31,683 nucleotides of DNA from a virus. Location of the stretch: positions 1 through 31,683 of the IMG/VR virus record IMGVR_UViG_3300007280_000011. One strand, 5' to 3'. A program made the position numbers and the translations under genes. Positions 1 to 7,022 of this stretch are shown piece by piece (the first letter of the stretch is position 1; each line of letters begins with the position of its first letter). The notes beneath the pieces were generated by a model. It ran no database searches, was not told the origin of the DNA, and saw nothing but the letters and a program-made list of their open reading frames with translations.

Positions 1-365
1 TCTTCAGTGTAGAACTGACGGAGGCTGTTAAGCGCCTGTACTTCGACGATGTCTTCGATAAGACGTGAGTACTCGAAGTGACGGTCAACAGCAATCTGCA
101 GTTCTGACTCTAGGTTTGCTTGGATTGTTACCGCAGTGGCTTCAGCTTTTGCAGAAGCAGATCCGCGTGTTGGCTTAGGAATGTGAATTACATCACCTTT
201 CTTACCAGACATTTGGATACGCTTTACAAGAGGTGCAAGCTTGAGGTTCTTTTGGTAAGCTGCAATTACTTCGTCACTCCAGATTTCTGGGATGAAAGTA
301 CCAGCAGCAGTTTTGTCAACTACAGCATTCGCTGTAAAATAAGTTCCAGAGGTTTCGTTAGCCAT
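1..365 (-). CDS. Major capsid protein, N-terminal part (cut by window edge)
   Basis: The first 121 residues of a capsid protein that assembles the phage head; the rest lies beyond the left edge. The visible part starts MANETSGTYFTANAV and contains FIPEIWSDEVIAAYQKNL, LAPLVKRIQMSGKKGDVIHIP and a PTRGSASAK stretch. This is the usual N-terminal pattern of major capsid proteins in marine podovirus-like phages, recognised from memory. The ATG at 363-365 has a strong Shine-Dalgarno (AAGGAGAT) about 6 bases upstream, fitting a highly translated gene. It lies 23 bases downstream of the scaffold gene, the classical scaffold-then-capsid order. The assignment is firm from context; the exact capsid family cannot be settled from the fragment. 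Confidence 0.85.
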   Translation of the reverse strand, partial: MANETSGTYFTANAVVDKTAAGTFIPEIWSDEVIAAYQKNLKLAPLVKRIQMSGKKGDVIHIPKPTRGSASAKAEATAVTIQANLESELQIAVDRHFEYSRLIEDIVEVQALNSLRQFYTE

Positions 366-388
366 GATAAATCTCCTTGATAATTAGG

Positions 389-1198
389 CTACTTAACTCG
401 ACCCTCTTGGTACGCCTTAAATATCTCGTCTGACATAGACTGATAGCGTTCAGGGTCGGTTCGCATAAGTTTAATTATGTCAGCCCGACGATAAGTCTTC
501 TTACGAGATCGCTCTGCTGTTCCTCTGGCAGTTCCGGTAGTTGCAGCTTTGAGAGATTGTTTACGTGCTGTTCGTTCTACTTTGGCTGTCTGCTTAACCA
601 TTTGGTTACGCTCTTTCCAAAGACTAAACAACTCGTTAGCAGCGTCATAGTCATATTCTTGGTCTGCTGCTACAAACATCTGAGTCCTATATTTAGAAGC
701 CTTAATCCACTCAGCAAATTTAGCGTCACCTAGTATGTCTTGCATGTCAGGATGTTCTGACTGTAGTTGTGCAAGTGCGGTTTGCTTCTTGTACTGAGTA
801 GTGTATTCCTGCGCTTCTTTAATCTTAGGATGATTCTCAATAGCTTTACTAACGGCTGATTTTGGATCAGTAAAGAAATCAATGTCGTCATCTTCGTCAA
901 CGGGCTGTTGAACAGGTGTGTTTTTTTGTTCGAGTTGTGTATGTATGAAGTCGTCTACTACCTTACGTAACTCGCCAACTTCGGAAGACTGACGACCAAG
1001 CATCTTTTCAGCTTCTTGGTGCATCTGTACAATTTCTTGTACTGACTTTCCTTGGTACTTATCAGGCAAGTCTTCTTCTTTAGGTTTAGCTTTCGGTATA
1101 GGGTTTTCTTGAGTTGGCTCGTCAAATGATTGAGTTTCAAGATCAGTAGTTGTTGAGTCGTCTTCAATACGCTCGTCAATTAGTGTCGCTCTTGACAT
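389..1198 (-). CDS. Head scaffolding protein
   Basis: A 269-residue, strongly charged, mostly helical protein directly upstream of the capsid gene. It would act as the internal scaffold during prohead assembly. The N-terminal 50 residues are acidic and disordered-looking. Next comes DLPDKYQGKSVQEIVQMHQ (about residues 44-62) with EAEKMLGRQSSEVGELRKVVDDF, a pattern I associate with scaffolds of marine podoviruses. Residues 100-112 are a run of Asp and Glu. The C-terminus is basic (SRKKTYRRADIIKLM) and ends in a short helix, as expected for a capsid-binding tail. The Shine-Dalgarno AAAGGCGGAG lies just upstream. Role rests on position plus this pattern. Confidence 0.75.
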   Translation of the reverse strand: MSRATLIDERIEDDSTTTDLETQSFDEPTQENPIPKAKPKEEDLPDKYQGKSVQEIVQMHQEAEKMLGRQSSEVGELRKVVDDFIHTQLEQKNTPVQQPVDEDDDIDFFTDPKSAVSKAIENHPKIKEAQEYTTQYKKQTALAQLQSEHPDMQDILGDAKFAEWIKASKYRTQMFVAADQEYDYDAANELFSLWKERNQMVKQTAKVERTARKQSLKAATTGTARGTAERSRKKTYRRADIIKLMRTDPERYQSMSDEIFKAYQEGRVK

Positions 1199-1256
1199 AT
1201 TAAACTGCTCCGCCTTTTATTATGGTTATGGAGATTAATGTAGAAAGGATTAGCCT

Positions 1257-1481
1257 TTAGGCGTCCTTCTTTTTATTACGGCCTGCTTTTTCATGTTCCC
1301 TAACCCATTTCATGTGCTGACCTGGAAAGTCTCCAGAAGCACCGTCAAGGTGGAAAGATGGGGCAGAAACCAATCGTTTAGCGTTAGCGCCGCAACCACA
1401 CCTACTAGTTGTGACGTTAGGCTCTACGAATTCTTCAAAGACATGTCCGTTAGTGCAACGGAAGTCATAAACCTTAAACAT
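1257..1481 (-). CDS. Small zinc-ribbon protein (FmdB-like)
   Basis: A 74-residue protein with a one-ended zinc ribbon: C9 and H13 (RCTNGH) pair with C28 and C30 (RCGCG), all within the first 30 residues, followed by KRLVSAPSFHLDGASGDFPG. This resembles FmdB-type regulatory zinc ribbons, which are frequent in phage head operons; their role there is unknown. The C-terminus is basic (KAGRNKKKD). Its ATG overlaps the end of the upstream gene by 8 bases, so the two are probably translationally coupled. Zinc binding is inferred from the Cys/His spacing. A regulatory role is only a family label. Confidence 0.6.
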   Translation of the reverse strand: MFKVYDFRCTNGHVFEEFVEPNVTTSRCGCGANAKRLVSAPSFHLDGASGDFPGQHMKWVREHEKAGRNKKKDA

Positions 1482-1728
1482 CTAAAGGTTCTTCTTCTTC
1501 TGCTTCAGCTTGTTCTCTAGCAGCAGTAATAGTGTTTTGTAAATTAATAATAGTTGCGAAGGCAGCTACTTGTCCTTTACGATAATGTAGATCTTCTATA
1601 TCTTTTACTGTTTGAATATCAGCAAGCTGAGTAGCATTAGTAGAGAGTTCTTGTACGAGTTGTTTGAAACCTTCGTGGTTGAAGAGTTCGTTATAATTAT
1701 TAAAATAAGTTTCAAGCTCGGGAGTCAT
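1474..1728 (-). CDS. Small acidic hypothetical protein of the head operon
   Basis: An 84-residue helical protein that I do not recognise by function. It begins MTPELETYFNNYNELFNHEGF and continues with a helix around residues 48-70 (LHYRKGQVAAFATIINLQ). It ends in an acidic tail (AEAEEEEPLDV). It is the first gene after a strong sigma-70 promoter at 1758-1786 and has the leader AGAGGAAACT before the ATG, so it should be well expressed with the zinc-ribbon, scaffold and capsid genes downstream. A structural accessory role is a guess from that position. Confidence 0.6.
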   Translation of the reverse strand: MTPELETYFNNYNELFNHEGFKQLVQELSTNATQLADIQTVKDIEDLHYRKGQVAAFATIINLQNTITAAREQAEAEEEEPLDV

Positions 1729-1757
1729 AGTTTCCTCTAATGTTTAACTATAGTTAT

Positions 1758-1786
1758 AGTATAGCATATTTTTAGTCGTTTGTCAA
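1758..1786 (-). promoter_or_regulatory. Sigma-70 promoter for the scaffold/capsid sub-operon
   Basis: Read on the minus strand: -35 TTGACA at 1781-1786, exactly 17 bases of spacer, then -10 TATACT at 1758-1763. The -35 lies inside the end of the QueC-like gene. The -10 is about 30 bases upstream of the ATG at 1728. The perfect 10-base palindrome AACTATAGTT (1746-1755) lies just downstream of the -10. The promoter would boost the 84-residue, zinc-ribbon, scaffold and capsid genes. It is near consensus and matches the promoter at 7777-7805 in its -10 and spacing. Confidence 0.75.
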
Positions 1787-2461
1787 GTCTTTTTTTATAC
1801 TTTCTTGCATTGCTTTTTGTCGTTCACAAGCATGGCAGTCACCACACACAATAAAATTACCTAAAGCATCAGTAGGATGTCTACAGGACCAGTACGTCTC
1901 ACGTAGCTCTTCTGGCATACTCAAGTAAATACCTTTGCTACGTTCTACAGAGTTGTACGTCATGTGTTCAAAAGGTGCTAACCAAATAGGCTTAACACGA
2001 CGTGTAGTGCATAGTGCATTTAACACACCTTGTGCTTCAGCACCTTCGTCTCTGCCTATGTTGTAGTCGCCTGTATAAACAATGTTAAAAGCTTTGCCTA
2101 AACCAGAAGCAGTCCTCATAGCTTGGAATAGTGCAAGCACCATATCCTTACCGCCTGGATACTTAGCTTTCCAAGAGTACACTGAGGAAGAAAACTCAAA
2201 GGGTCTTTGGTTCTTTCTCATGTAGTTGATCGTGTTTTCTATAGCTTTTGCTTCTGCTTTAACACGGCCTTCAGAGTTGTCAATATGTATTGAGTGTACG
2301 TGTATGTCTTGTTCTGTATGTTCCAAAAGATTCCATAGTAATGACACACTGTCCATACCACCTGAGTACATTACTATGGCTGTTTCTTTATCGTTTCCTT
2401 TAAAGTAGTTTTTGTTTAAACATATATCTAAAGCTTGCTTTACTTTAGTTTCGTAACTCAC
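1772..2461 (-). CDS. queC-like: QueC-like PP-loop enzyme (7-cyano-7-deazaguanine synthase family)
   Basis: A 229-residue protein with the ATP-pyrophosphatase loop SGGMDS (residues 33-38) and a C-terminal zinc site formed by C193 (YWSCRH) and C206, C209, C212 (VCGDCHAC), the arrangement of QueC. The middle motif GDYNIGRDEGAEAQG occupies the place of QueC's substrate loop. QueC converts 7-carboxy-7-deazaguanine to preQ0, precursor of queuosine or of deazaguanine DNA modification. No other queuosine or Dpd gene lies in the window. The start is GTG at 2459-2461, overlapping the upstream stop as GTGA. A different PP-loop activity cannot be excluded, since the middle is divergent. Placement in a head operon is unusual. 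Confidence 0.7.
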   Translation of the reverse strand: MSYETKVKQALDICLNKNYFKGNDKETAIVMYSGGMDSVSLLWNLLEHTEQDIHVHSIHIDNSEGRVKAEAKAIENTINYMRKNQRPFEFSSSVYSWKAKYPGGKDMVLALFQAMRTASGLGKAFNIVYTGDYNIGRDEGAEAQGVLNALCTTRRVKPIWLAPFEHMTYNSVERSKGIYLSMPEELRETYWSCRHPTDALGNFIVCGDCHACERQKAMQESIKKDLTND

Positions 2462-2736
2462 TTTTTTCTACGTCTCCCTGAAGCAGTAACTGCATGTTTA
2501 ATTTTAGCTGGTCCTGTCTTACGCTGTGCAGAAGAAGCCTTTTCACTTTTGGTCATTTTAGCTGCAACTGCTTTAGGCCTACAAGAAGGGTAAGGACGTT
2601 TACTCTTGGTAGCTGACTTACGACCACAAGGCTTACCCGTTTTAACGTCCACCCAGTCTTCTTTAAACCATTTCTTAAGGGCTGCACCCTCTTTACTTTT
2701 TTTTACGGCCACTTTTGTTACCCCAGTTTTTAGCAC
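2458..2736 (-). CDS. Small basic protein, DUF5872-like
   Basis: A 92-residue Lys/Arg-rich protein with the core GAALKKWFKEDWVDVKTG, KPCGRKSATKSKRPYPSCRP and TKSEKASSAQRK. I recall this as the DUF5872 pattern (WFKEkWVDvktgkpCGRks), found in phages and giant viruses, with unknown function. The two cysteines (in PCGR and PSCRP) may form a metal site. The annotated start is GTG at 2734-2736, which makes the gene overlap the end of the upstream gene by 44 bases; a GTG at codon 9 (VAVKKSKEG) is an equally reasonable start. The high positive charge suggests nucleic-acid contact, perhaps inside the capsid; this is inference. Confidence 0.6.
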   Translation of the reverse strand: MLKTGVTKVAVKKSKEGAALKKWFKEDWVDVKTGKPCGRKSATKSKRPYPSCRPKAVAAKMTKSEKASSAQRKTGPAKIKHAVTASGRRRKK

Positions 2737-2854
2737 CTACCTTACGGCATTTGGCTACAGCACCAGAAGCGTACGCAGAAGGCCAGACCTTGTATCTGGA
2801 CTTGACCTTTTTTGCACAAGCGTCGTTAGCTTTTTTACTTTTTGCTTTTGCCAT
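2693..2854 (-). CDS. 53-residue basic protein (RYKVWPSAYASG motif)
   Basis: A tiny gene encoding MAKAKSKKANDACAKKVK, then SRYKVWPSAYASGAVAKCRK and VGAKNWGNKSGRKKK. The motif RYKVWPSAYASGA plus CRKVGAKNWG is one I have seen in many marine phage proteins of similar size and in giant-virus proteins; its function is unknown. About a third of the residues are Lys or Arg. It starts at the ATG 2852-2854, overlapping the previous stop as TAATG (translational coupling), and ends inside the next gene. It has two cysteines (residues 13 and 36). A DNA-binding or virion-packaged role is inferred only from charge and neighbours. Confidence 0.65.
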   Translation of the reverse strand: MAKAKSKKANDACAKKVKSRYKVWPSAYASGAVAKCRKVGAKNWGNKSGRKKK

Positions 2855-3093
2855 TATGGGCGACGCGTCCTTGATCCACGCCTTGTAGTGCTTTGTGTAC
2901 CTCGTCTAGCACGATTAGCTCTTTCACGCCGTTCTGCAGGCGTAAGTGGTGAAGGTCTTGGTGGATTAGAAGGCGGCCTAGGCGGACTAGGTGTGCGTGG
3001 TGGTGTCCGACTTGGTGATCTATTAGCTGTTGTAGTACGCTTTTTAGGTGGCCGTCCTACTTTACTTCCGTATGTTCCTTTTCCTTGTGGCAT
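2854..3093 (-). CDS. 79-residue Arg/Pro-rich protein
   Basis: Starts MPQGKGTYGSKVGRPPKKR and continues with a low-complexity section of Pro, Arg, Ser and Thr (TPPRTPSPPRPPSNPPRPSP), then an Arg-rich end (ERRERANRARRG). The ATG at 3091-3093 is chosen because AAGGAGAT sits 6 bases before it; the frame stays open further upstream but without a comparable ribosome site. GRPPKK resembles an AT-hook core, so minor-groove DNA binding is possible. The protein is almost certainly disordered. It belongs to the run of four basic mini-proteins between portal and QueC-like gene. Function unknown. Confidence 0.6.
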   Translation of the reverse strand: MPQGKGTYGSKVGRPPKKRTTTANRSPSRTPPRTPSPPRPPSNPPRPSPLTPAERRERANRARRGTQSTTRRGSRTRRP

Positions 3094-3103
3094 AGCTATC
3101 TCC

Positions 3104-3388
3104 TTACCATTTAGATTTATTAGCCCAATAAGCGGCTGACATCTTTCCTTTTGAAATGTTCTTAGCATGTCTTGCCTTGAACGACTTACGTCTTGCTTTT
3201 TCTTTAGCAGTAGTAGGGTTTTTACCTGCACCGCTAACACCCTGCTGTCCATACCTAATAGTCTTTACTTTGTCACCTTCTTTAGCAACAACTACGTGAG
3301 ACTTCTTAGGATGATTAGGAGTCCTCTTTGGTTTGTTGTACCCGCTTACGCCCGCTCGTGCTAGTCTTGGGTCTTTCTTTGCTGGCAT
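3104..3388 (-). CDS. 94-residue basic conserved phage protein (MSAAYWANKSKW end)
   Basis: Begins MPAKKDPRLARAGVSGYNKP, then KRTPNHPKKSHVVVAKEGDK, TIRYGQQGVSGAGKNP, KARRKSFKARHAKNI and ends SKGKMSAAYWANKSKW. I recognise this as a widely conserved small protein of marine phages, possibly Pfam DUF6321 (number from memory). The KSFKARHAKNI and KMSAAYWANK segments are the conserved core. Its ATG overlaps the portal stop as TAATG, so its translation is coupled to the portal. It is strongly basic. Its persistent position beside the portal suggests a virion or packaging-related part; that is inference. Confidence 0.7.
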   Translation of the reverse strand: MPAKKDPRLARAGVSGYNKPKRTPNHPKKSHVVVAKEGDKVKTIRYGQQGVSGAGKNPTTAKEKARRKSFKARHAKNISKGKMSAAYWANKSKW

Positions 3389-3500
3389 TACTCAACTCCT
3401 CTACTTGGCGTTCCAAGCGGTCCAGACGGTCGAACTGGCCTTTGAAGTTGTTGTTGATCTGGTCTAGAAGGGTTTGCATTTCTTTCTGGGTTATTAGCAT
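3315..3500 (-). CDS. 61-residue coiled-coil protein overlapping portal and next gene
   Basis: Encodes MLITQKEMQTLLDQINNNFK, then GQFDRLDRLERQVEELSNAS and a basic tail (GRKRVQQTKEDS). The heptad pattern of Leu, Ile and Phe from residue 5 to 38 is typical of a short coiled coil, and I recall proteins of this pattern beside portal genes in marine phages. An AAAAGGAC Shine-Dalgarno precedes the ATG at 3498-3500. The gene overlaps the last 113 bases of the portal and the first 74 bases of the 94-residue gene in another frame. Such double overlap makes a spurious frame possible, but the heptads and the ribosome site favour a real gene. Confidence 0.5.
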   Translation of the reverse strand: MLITQKEMQTLLDQINNNFKGQFDRLDRLERQVEELSNASKERPKTSTSGRKRVQQTKEDS

Positions 3501-5427
3501 TAGATTGTCCTTTTTGGTCTATTGCTTTTTCTTTGATAAGCGTTTCAGCTACTTTAAGACGACGTTCAAACTCTTTGTCCTCTTGGTCACCTTCACGCAA
3601 GTTACGGGTAATAGCGTTAATCTTGTCAATCTCAAGCTCTTGCGGTACAACAGCAGCTTCTGCAGCGAGTTTAGCAGCACGTGCTTGTGACTCTTGAGCC
3701 TGAGCAGACAGAGCAGCTGTTTGTGACTGCTGGAACTGCATTTGTGCTTGCTGAGCCTCCATCTGCATTTGTTGTGCTTGAGGATTAGGCTGTGAAGCTT
3801 GTTGCATAGCCGCAAGTAGTTCTTCACGGTTAGACAGATTCATGTTGTCAATAACTGATTCTATTAGTGTACTGTACAACGGTGAGTCCTGACCCATAGT
3901 TTGTAGTAGTTGTACAAGCTGAGTAACTTCGTACTCACGAGCAATAATACCTAGAGTAGAACTAGCGTTGAACTTATAGTCAGCAACAGGGTAGTTCTCA
4001 GGGTCAAACTGCATGTACCGATAGGCTGCTTTTTTAACAAAAGGAATTAAGAAGGACTGCTGGAAGTTAATTAGTGTACGCTTATGACGTTTAATAATAG
4101 CGCCAAGAGACATACTAATGCCAGCGGCAGTACTCTCGCCATTAACTTGACCCGCAATTCCTGCTGAGTCCACTGCTCCTGTTGCTTGCTGTACCATCTG
4201 CTGCAGTGCTCCGGCTTGAGCAAAAGTGATTTGACTAACTTGACCAAAGTTAAAGGGTTGAAGTACTTCACGTGGATCACCATTTGTAAGAATCATTTTA
4301 CCAGGACGTACTTCTGGTTTTGCACCACGTGGTAAACGAGTAGCGTCAATAGCCATCATAGGATGAATTGTGAGGCTTAAGGCGTCAATACGAGCACGTA
4401 GTTCTGTGTCCAAAGCTTTCTGACTGTTGTAACCTTTTTCACAAACTCCACGACCCCAAAAGCGACCAGGTACTACGTCCCAAGGAAAAGCTACTACAGG
4501 ACGATCAGACATCATGTAGGGGTTAGCTTCTGCCTTCAAAAGTATACCGCCGTTAGCAACCACTACAACGGCCTCTACGTAACGAGAATCTGACTCTACC
4601 TCACCTACCAGTTCTTCGTCTTCGTCGCTTGTAGCGGCATCTAGAAGCTCTCGTGGCACTAAACCGTAGTACTTAGTCAAACGTACCTTGTCGTCATTGT
4701 AAATAGTTAGGTCTTGGTCAGGCTCTAAGTCAGTATCAGGAGCAGCAGAACCAACGTACACGTCACGGTACACGCCTTGTTCCTGCAGAAGTTCTACTTG
4801 GTGTTTGCTAACAAACTCGTCAATAGCTACACCCATAGCGTCTTCAACATTAGTTGCTACAGGATCAATTAGGAAGTTCTGAGGCATTACTGGCTTAAGC
4901 TTAACAACCACACGGTCAGTAATGTTTACGCCTACAGCTTGCAACTGACCTTCCATAATAGGCTCAGTAGCAGGAACCATTTCCTTCATTTCTTCAATAA
5001 CAATCTCACCAATGCCTGTACCAAATACTGCTGAGTTAATTAGACACTCTGCAACAGCTTTACGTACCATGCAGTTTTCAAAGTCTTCCGTAAGCTTATT
5101 ACGAAGGAACTGTACGTCTTGTCTTTGAGTATCTCCAAAGTTGTCACTAACGTCAAACCACTTACCACGACCAAACGTAGCCTCTTCTAGTTCCGCTACA
5201 TTAGACTCAACAGCCTGTTGAAGTGCAGGAGAAATAATACGGGAACGCTCAGACCGACGCTCGCTGTCAGAAGGGTCCCACTGACCACGCCAGAGTCGAT
5301 AATATTCTTCAAATTTACTTTCATAGTTGCTTTCGTAATGGTCTCTCCAGTCTTCGCATTTAGTCATGACCCAGTCTTCAAGTGCTTCTTGGATCATCAG
5401 TGGGTCTTGTTCGTATAGTTCACTCAT
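3388..5427 (-). CDS. Portal protein (head-tail connector)
   Basis: A 679-residue protein of the size and pattern of P22/HTVC010P-type portals, which form the dodecameric ring for DNA entry and for docking the terminase and tail. Seen: the N-terminal section DWRDHYESNYESKFEEYYRL with RSRIISPALQQAVESNVAE; NSAVFGTGIGEI around residue 135; VMPQNFLIDP; the wing motif VAFPWDVVPGRFWGRGVCEK; QQATGAVDSAGIAGQVN; and SAGISMSLGAII-type residues. A long Gln/Ala helix lies at about 555-600 and a Pro-rich disordered end after 640. It ends as TAATG with the next gene. The Gln-rich helix probably lines the portal barrel; this is inferred. Confidence 0.85.
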   Translation of the reverse strand: MSELYEQDPLMIQEALEDWVMTKCEDWRDHYESNYESKFEEYYRLWRGQWDPSDSERRSERSRIISPALQQAVESNVAELEEATFGRGKWFDVSDNFGDTQRQDVQFLRNKLTEDFENCMVRKAVAECLINSAVFGTGIGEIVIEEMKEMVPATEPIMEGQLQAVGVNITDRVVVKLKPVMPQNFLIDPVATNVEDAMGVAIDEFVSKHQVELLQEQGVYRDVYVGSAAPDTDLEPDQDLTIYNDDKVRLTKYYGLVPRELLDAATSDEDEELVGEVESDSRYVEAVVVVANGGILLKAEANPYMMSDRPVVAFPWDVVPGRFWGRGVCEKGYNSQKALDTELRARIDALSLTIHPMMAIDATRLPRGAKPEVRPGKMILTNGDPREVLQPFNFGQVSQITFAQAGALQQMVQQATGAVDSAGIAGQVNGESTAAGISMSLGAIIKRHKRTLINFQQSFLIPFVKKAAYRYMQFDPENYPVADYKFNASSTLGIIAREYEVTQLVQLLQTMGQDSPLYSTLIESVIDNMNLSNREELLAAMQQASQPNPQAQQMQMEAQQAQMQFQQSQTAALSAQAQESQARAAKLAAEAAVVPQELEIDKINAITRNLREGDQEDKEFERRLKVAETLIKEKAIDQKGQSNANNPERNANPSRPDQQQLQRPVRPSGPLGTPSRGVE

Positions 5428-5428
5428 A

Positions 5429-6679
5429 TTAGTATCCTGCTACTACGTCTAAGATTTCGTGGTCTTCAATCTCGTACGTATAGTCGTACGCCACATTAGC
5501 TAACTGGTCGATGTAAGCTAAAGCGTCAACCAAGTCATCGTGAGTTAATGGATCAGGGAATTGAAACAACTGGTCAAGAAACCTAGCATTCCACTCACCT
5601 TTATTTAACGTAATGTAGCCGTTTTCAAATCTACCTTGCAACGCCCACATAATTCTGTCAGTTTTCTTTTTGTTACCGTGCGTTAACTCTTCTACTCTAA
5701 AGAACGTACCGTACTTCTTTTGTAAGTCCACTAAAGGAGACATTACGGCTTGTTTAGCAATACCTCTTTCGATTCCAACCGATATGGGACGGTAATCTCT
5801 GACGGCCTGAAAGATTTTAGTAGCCGTTTCGTCAAGACTCCATCGTCCATATATGATATTGTCAACAAACCAACCATGCTCACTAACTTTAACGACGGCG
5901 ATGGCAGTTTCGTCAAGCTTAGAATTCTTTGTTCGTTTCTTATTGACTTCTTCAAACCCTGCCAAGTCAACAGCAATGTAATAATCTCCTACTTCCGGCT
6001 TAGACTTACTAAACTTAACCCAATCTTCCTTAAACATTTCTGACCCACGCGCTTCAAACGACGCCATAAACTCCTGACGAAACGCATAAGAAGACATAGA
6101 CTTTTTAGCAATATTGATTTCGTCGGGGTCCAACAACGGATTGTCATAGCTTGTAAAATGCCAAGATTTGTACGTAGGGTCATCATCTAACTCTGCATAT
6201 TTGTAAAGTTCGTAAAAGTGGTTGCGACCCATTGGCGTACCAATAAACATCGCACATCCCTTCTGATCCGCCAAAGCAGGTCTCAAGATTTGCTCAAATA
6301 CGTCAGGTTTCATGTCTGCGTATTCGTCCATGACTAGAAACTTGAGGCTGACACCTCGCATAGTCTCTGGTCTGTCTGCACCTTTGAGGCTGATTGTGGC
6401 TCCGTTGACCAGCTTAATTTGAAGATTATTAATGTGACTACCAGTAATAACAGGATTTCCCAGTTCCAAAAGGGTTTGCCACATAATGTCTCTGGCTTGT
6501 CCTTGAGTAGGTGCGACGTAAAATACATGGCCTCTGTCCGCCTTAAGTGCGTTTACTATTAACATCCACGCTGCTAATCTAGACTTCCCTGTACGTCGCC
6601 CAGCAGCTACTATTTTAAATCTTGTGTCGTCTGCCCAGACATCTTGTTGCCAAGGCAGTAACTCAATATTAAGATCCAT
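5429..6679 (-). CDS. terL: Terminase large subunit
   Basis: A 416-residue packaging motor and nuclease. ATPase part: Walker A AAGRRTGKS (residues 25-33), VFYVAPTQGQARDIMWQTL (motif after it), and Walker B LKFLVMDEYA (112-121, D118 and catalytic E119), then FIGTPMGRNHFYELY as coupling motif. The RNase H-like nuclease has D238 (YYIAVDLAG), E304 (VGIERG) and D381/D382 (THDDLVDALAY). All key residues are present. It lies one base upstream of the portal gene, and its start overlaps the preceding gene by 11 bases. It pumps genomic DNA through the portal and cuts it. Identity is firm. Confidence 0.93.
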   Translation of the reverse strand: MDLNIELLPWQQDVWADDTRFKIVAAGRRTGKSRLAAWMLIVNALKADRGHVFYVAPTQGQARDIMWQTLLELGNPVITGSHINNLQIKLVNGATISLKGADRPETMRGVSLKFLVMDEYADMKPDVFEQILRPALADQKGCAMFIGTPMGRNHFYELYKYAELDDDPTYKSWHFTSYDNPLLDPDEINIAKKSMSSYAFRQEFMASFEARGSEMFKEDWVKFSKSKPEVGDYYIAVDLAGFEEVNKKRTKNSKLDETAIAVVKVSEHGWFVDNIIYGRWSLDETATKIFQAVRDYRPISVGIERGIAKQAVMSPLVDLQKKYGTFFRVEELTHGNKKKTDRIMWALQGRFENGYITLNKGEWNARFLDQLFQFPDPLTHDDLVDALAYIDQLANVAYDYTYEIEDHEILDVVAGY

Positions 6680-7022
6680 TAAAATTATTTAACACTACTG
6701 GTGCTTCTAACAAATCAAACGTAACTACTACTTCTACGTTACCTGAACCACTCGTCGATGCTTTAATGATGTCTCCCGGTTGTAGAACAAACACTGCGTT
6801 ACCGTCAAGCAGTAGGTTTTCTTTTGACGATATGTTAGTACCGTTGTAGATATATACATCAGAAGTAGGACTAGGCTTGTCTACAAACAACGTAATACTG
6901 TTTGTTGCGTTATGTAGATTAGCTACAAATGCCATGTTCCAGTGTGCAACGTAACCGTTAGGAATAGTTACAATTGTTTGCGTACTGGTGTCTGTTAAGT
7001 TTTTATTCTTTGTGTATAACAT
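6669..7022 (-). CDS. Beta-rich virion-type protein, 117 residues
   Basis: Starts MLYTKNKNLTDTSTQTIVTI and continues PNGYVAHWNMAFVANLHNAT, SITLFVDKPS and FVLQPGDIIKASTSGSGNVE. The alternating hydrophobic pattern, with many Thr, Ser, Asn and Val and no cysteine, suggests a beta-sandwich such as a head-decoration or tail-accessory protein. I have seen similar proteins next to terL in marine phages, without known function. The ATG at 7020-7022 is chosen because it overlaps the preceding stop as TAATG; an in-frame ATG 12 bases upstream is possible. It overlaps terL by 11 bases. Confidence 0.6.
   Translation of the reverse strand: MLYTKNKNLTDTSTQTIVTIPNGYVAHWNMAFVANLHNATNSITLFVDKPSPTSDVYIYNGTNISSKENLLLDGNAVFVLQPGDIIKASTSGSGNVEVVVTFDLLEAPVVLNNFNGS

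Noticed and set aside
120-380. Rightward ORF opposite the capsid gene
   Set aside because: The leftward frame clearly encodes a capsid N-terminus with a strong ribosome site.
2606-3139. Rightward 177-codon ORF opposite the basic mini-genes
   Set aside because: The leftward frames have ribosome sites, coupled starts and recognised motifs; the rightward frame looks like an artefact of Lys/Arg/Pro codons.
3549-3827. Leftward ORF in the portal gene
   Set aside because: Shadow of the Gln/Ala-rich portal helix: Leu/Lys/His-rich, no ribosome site, no domain pattern.
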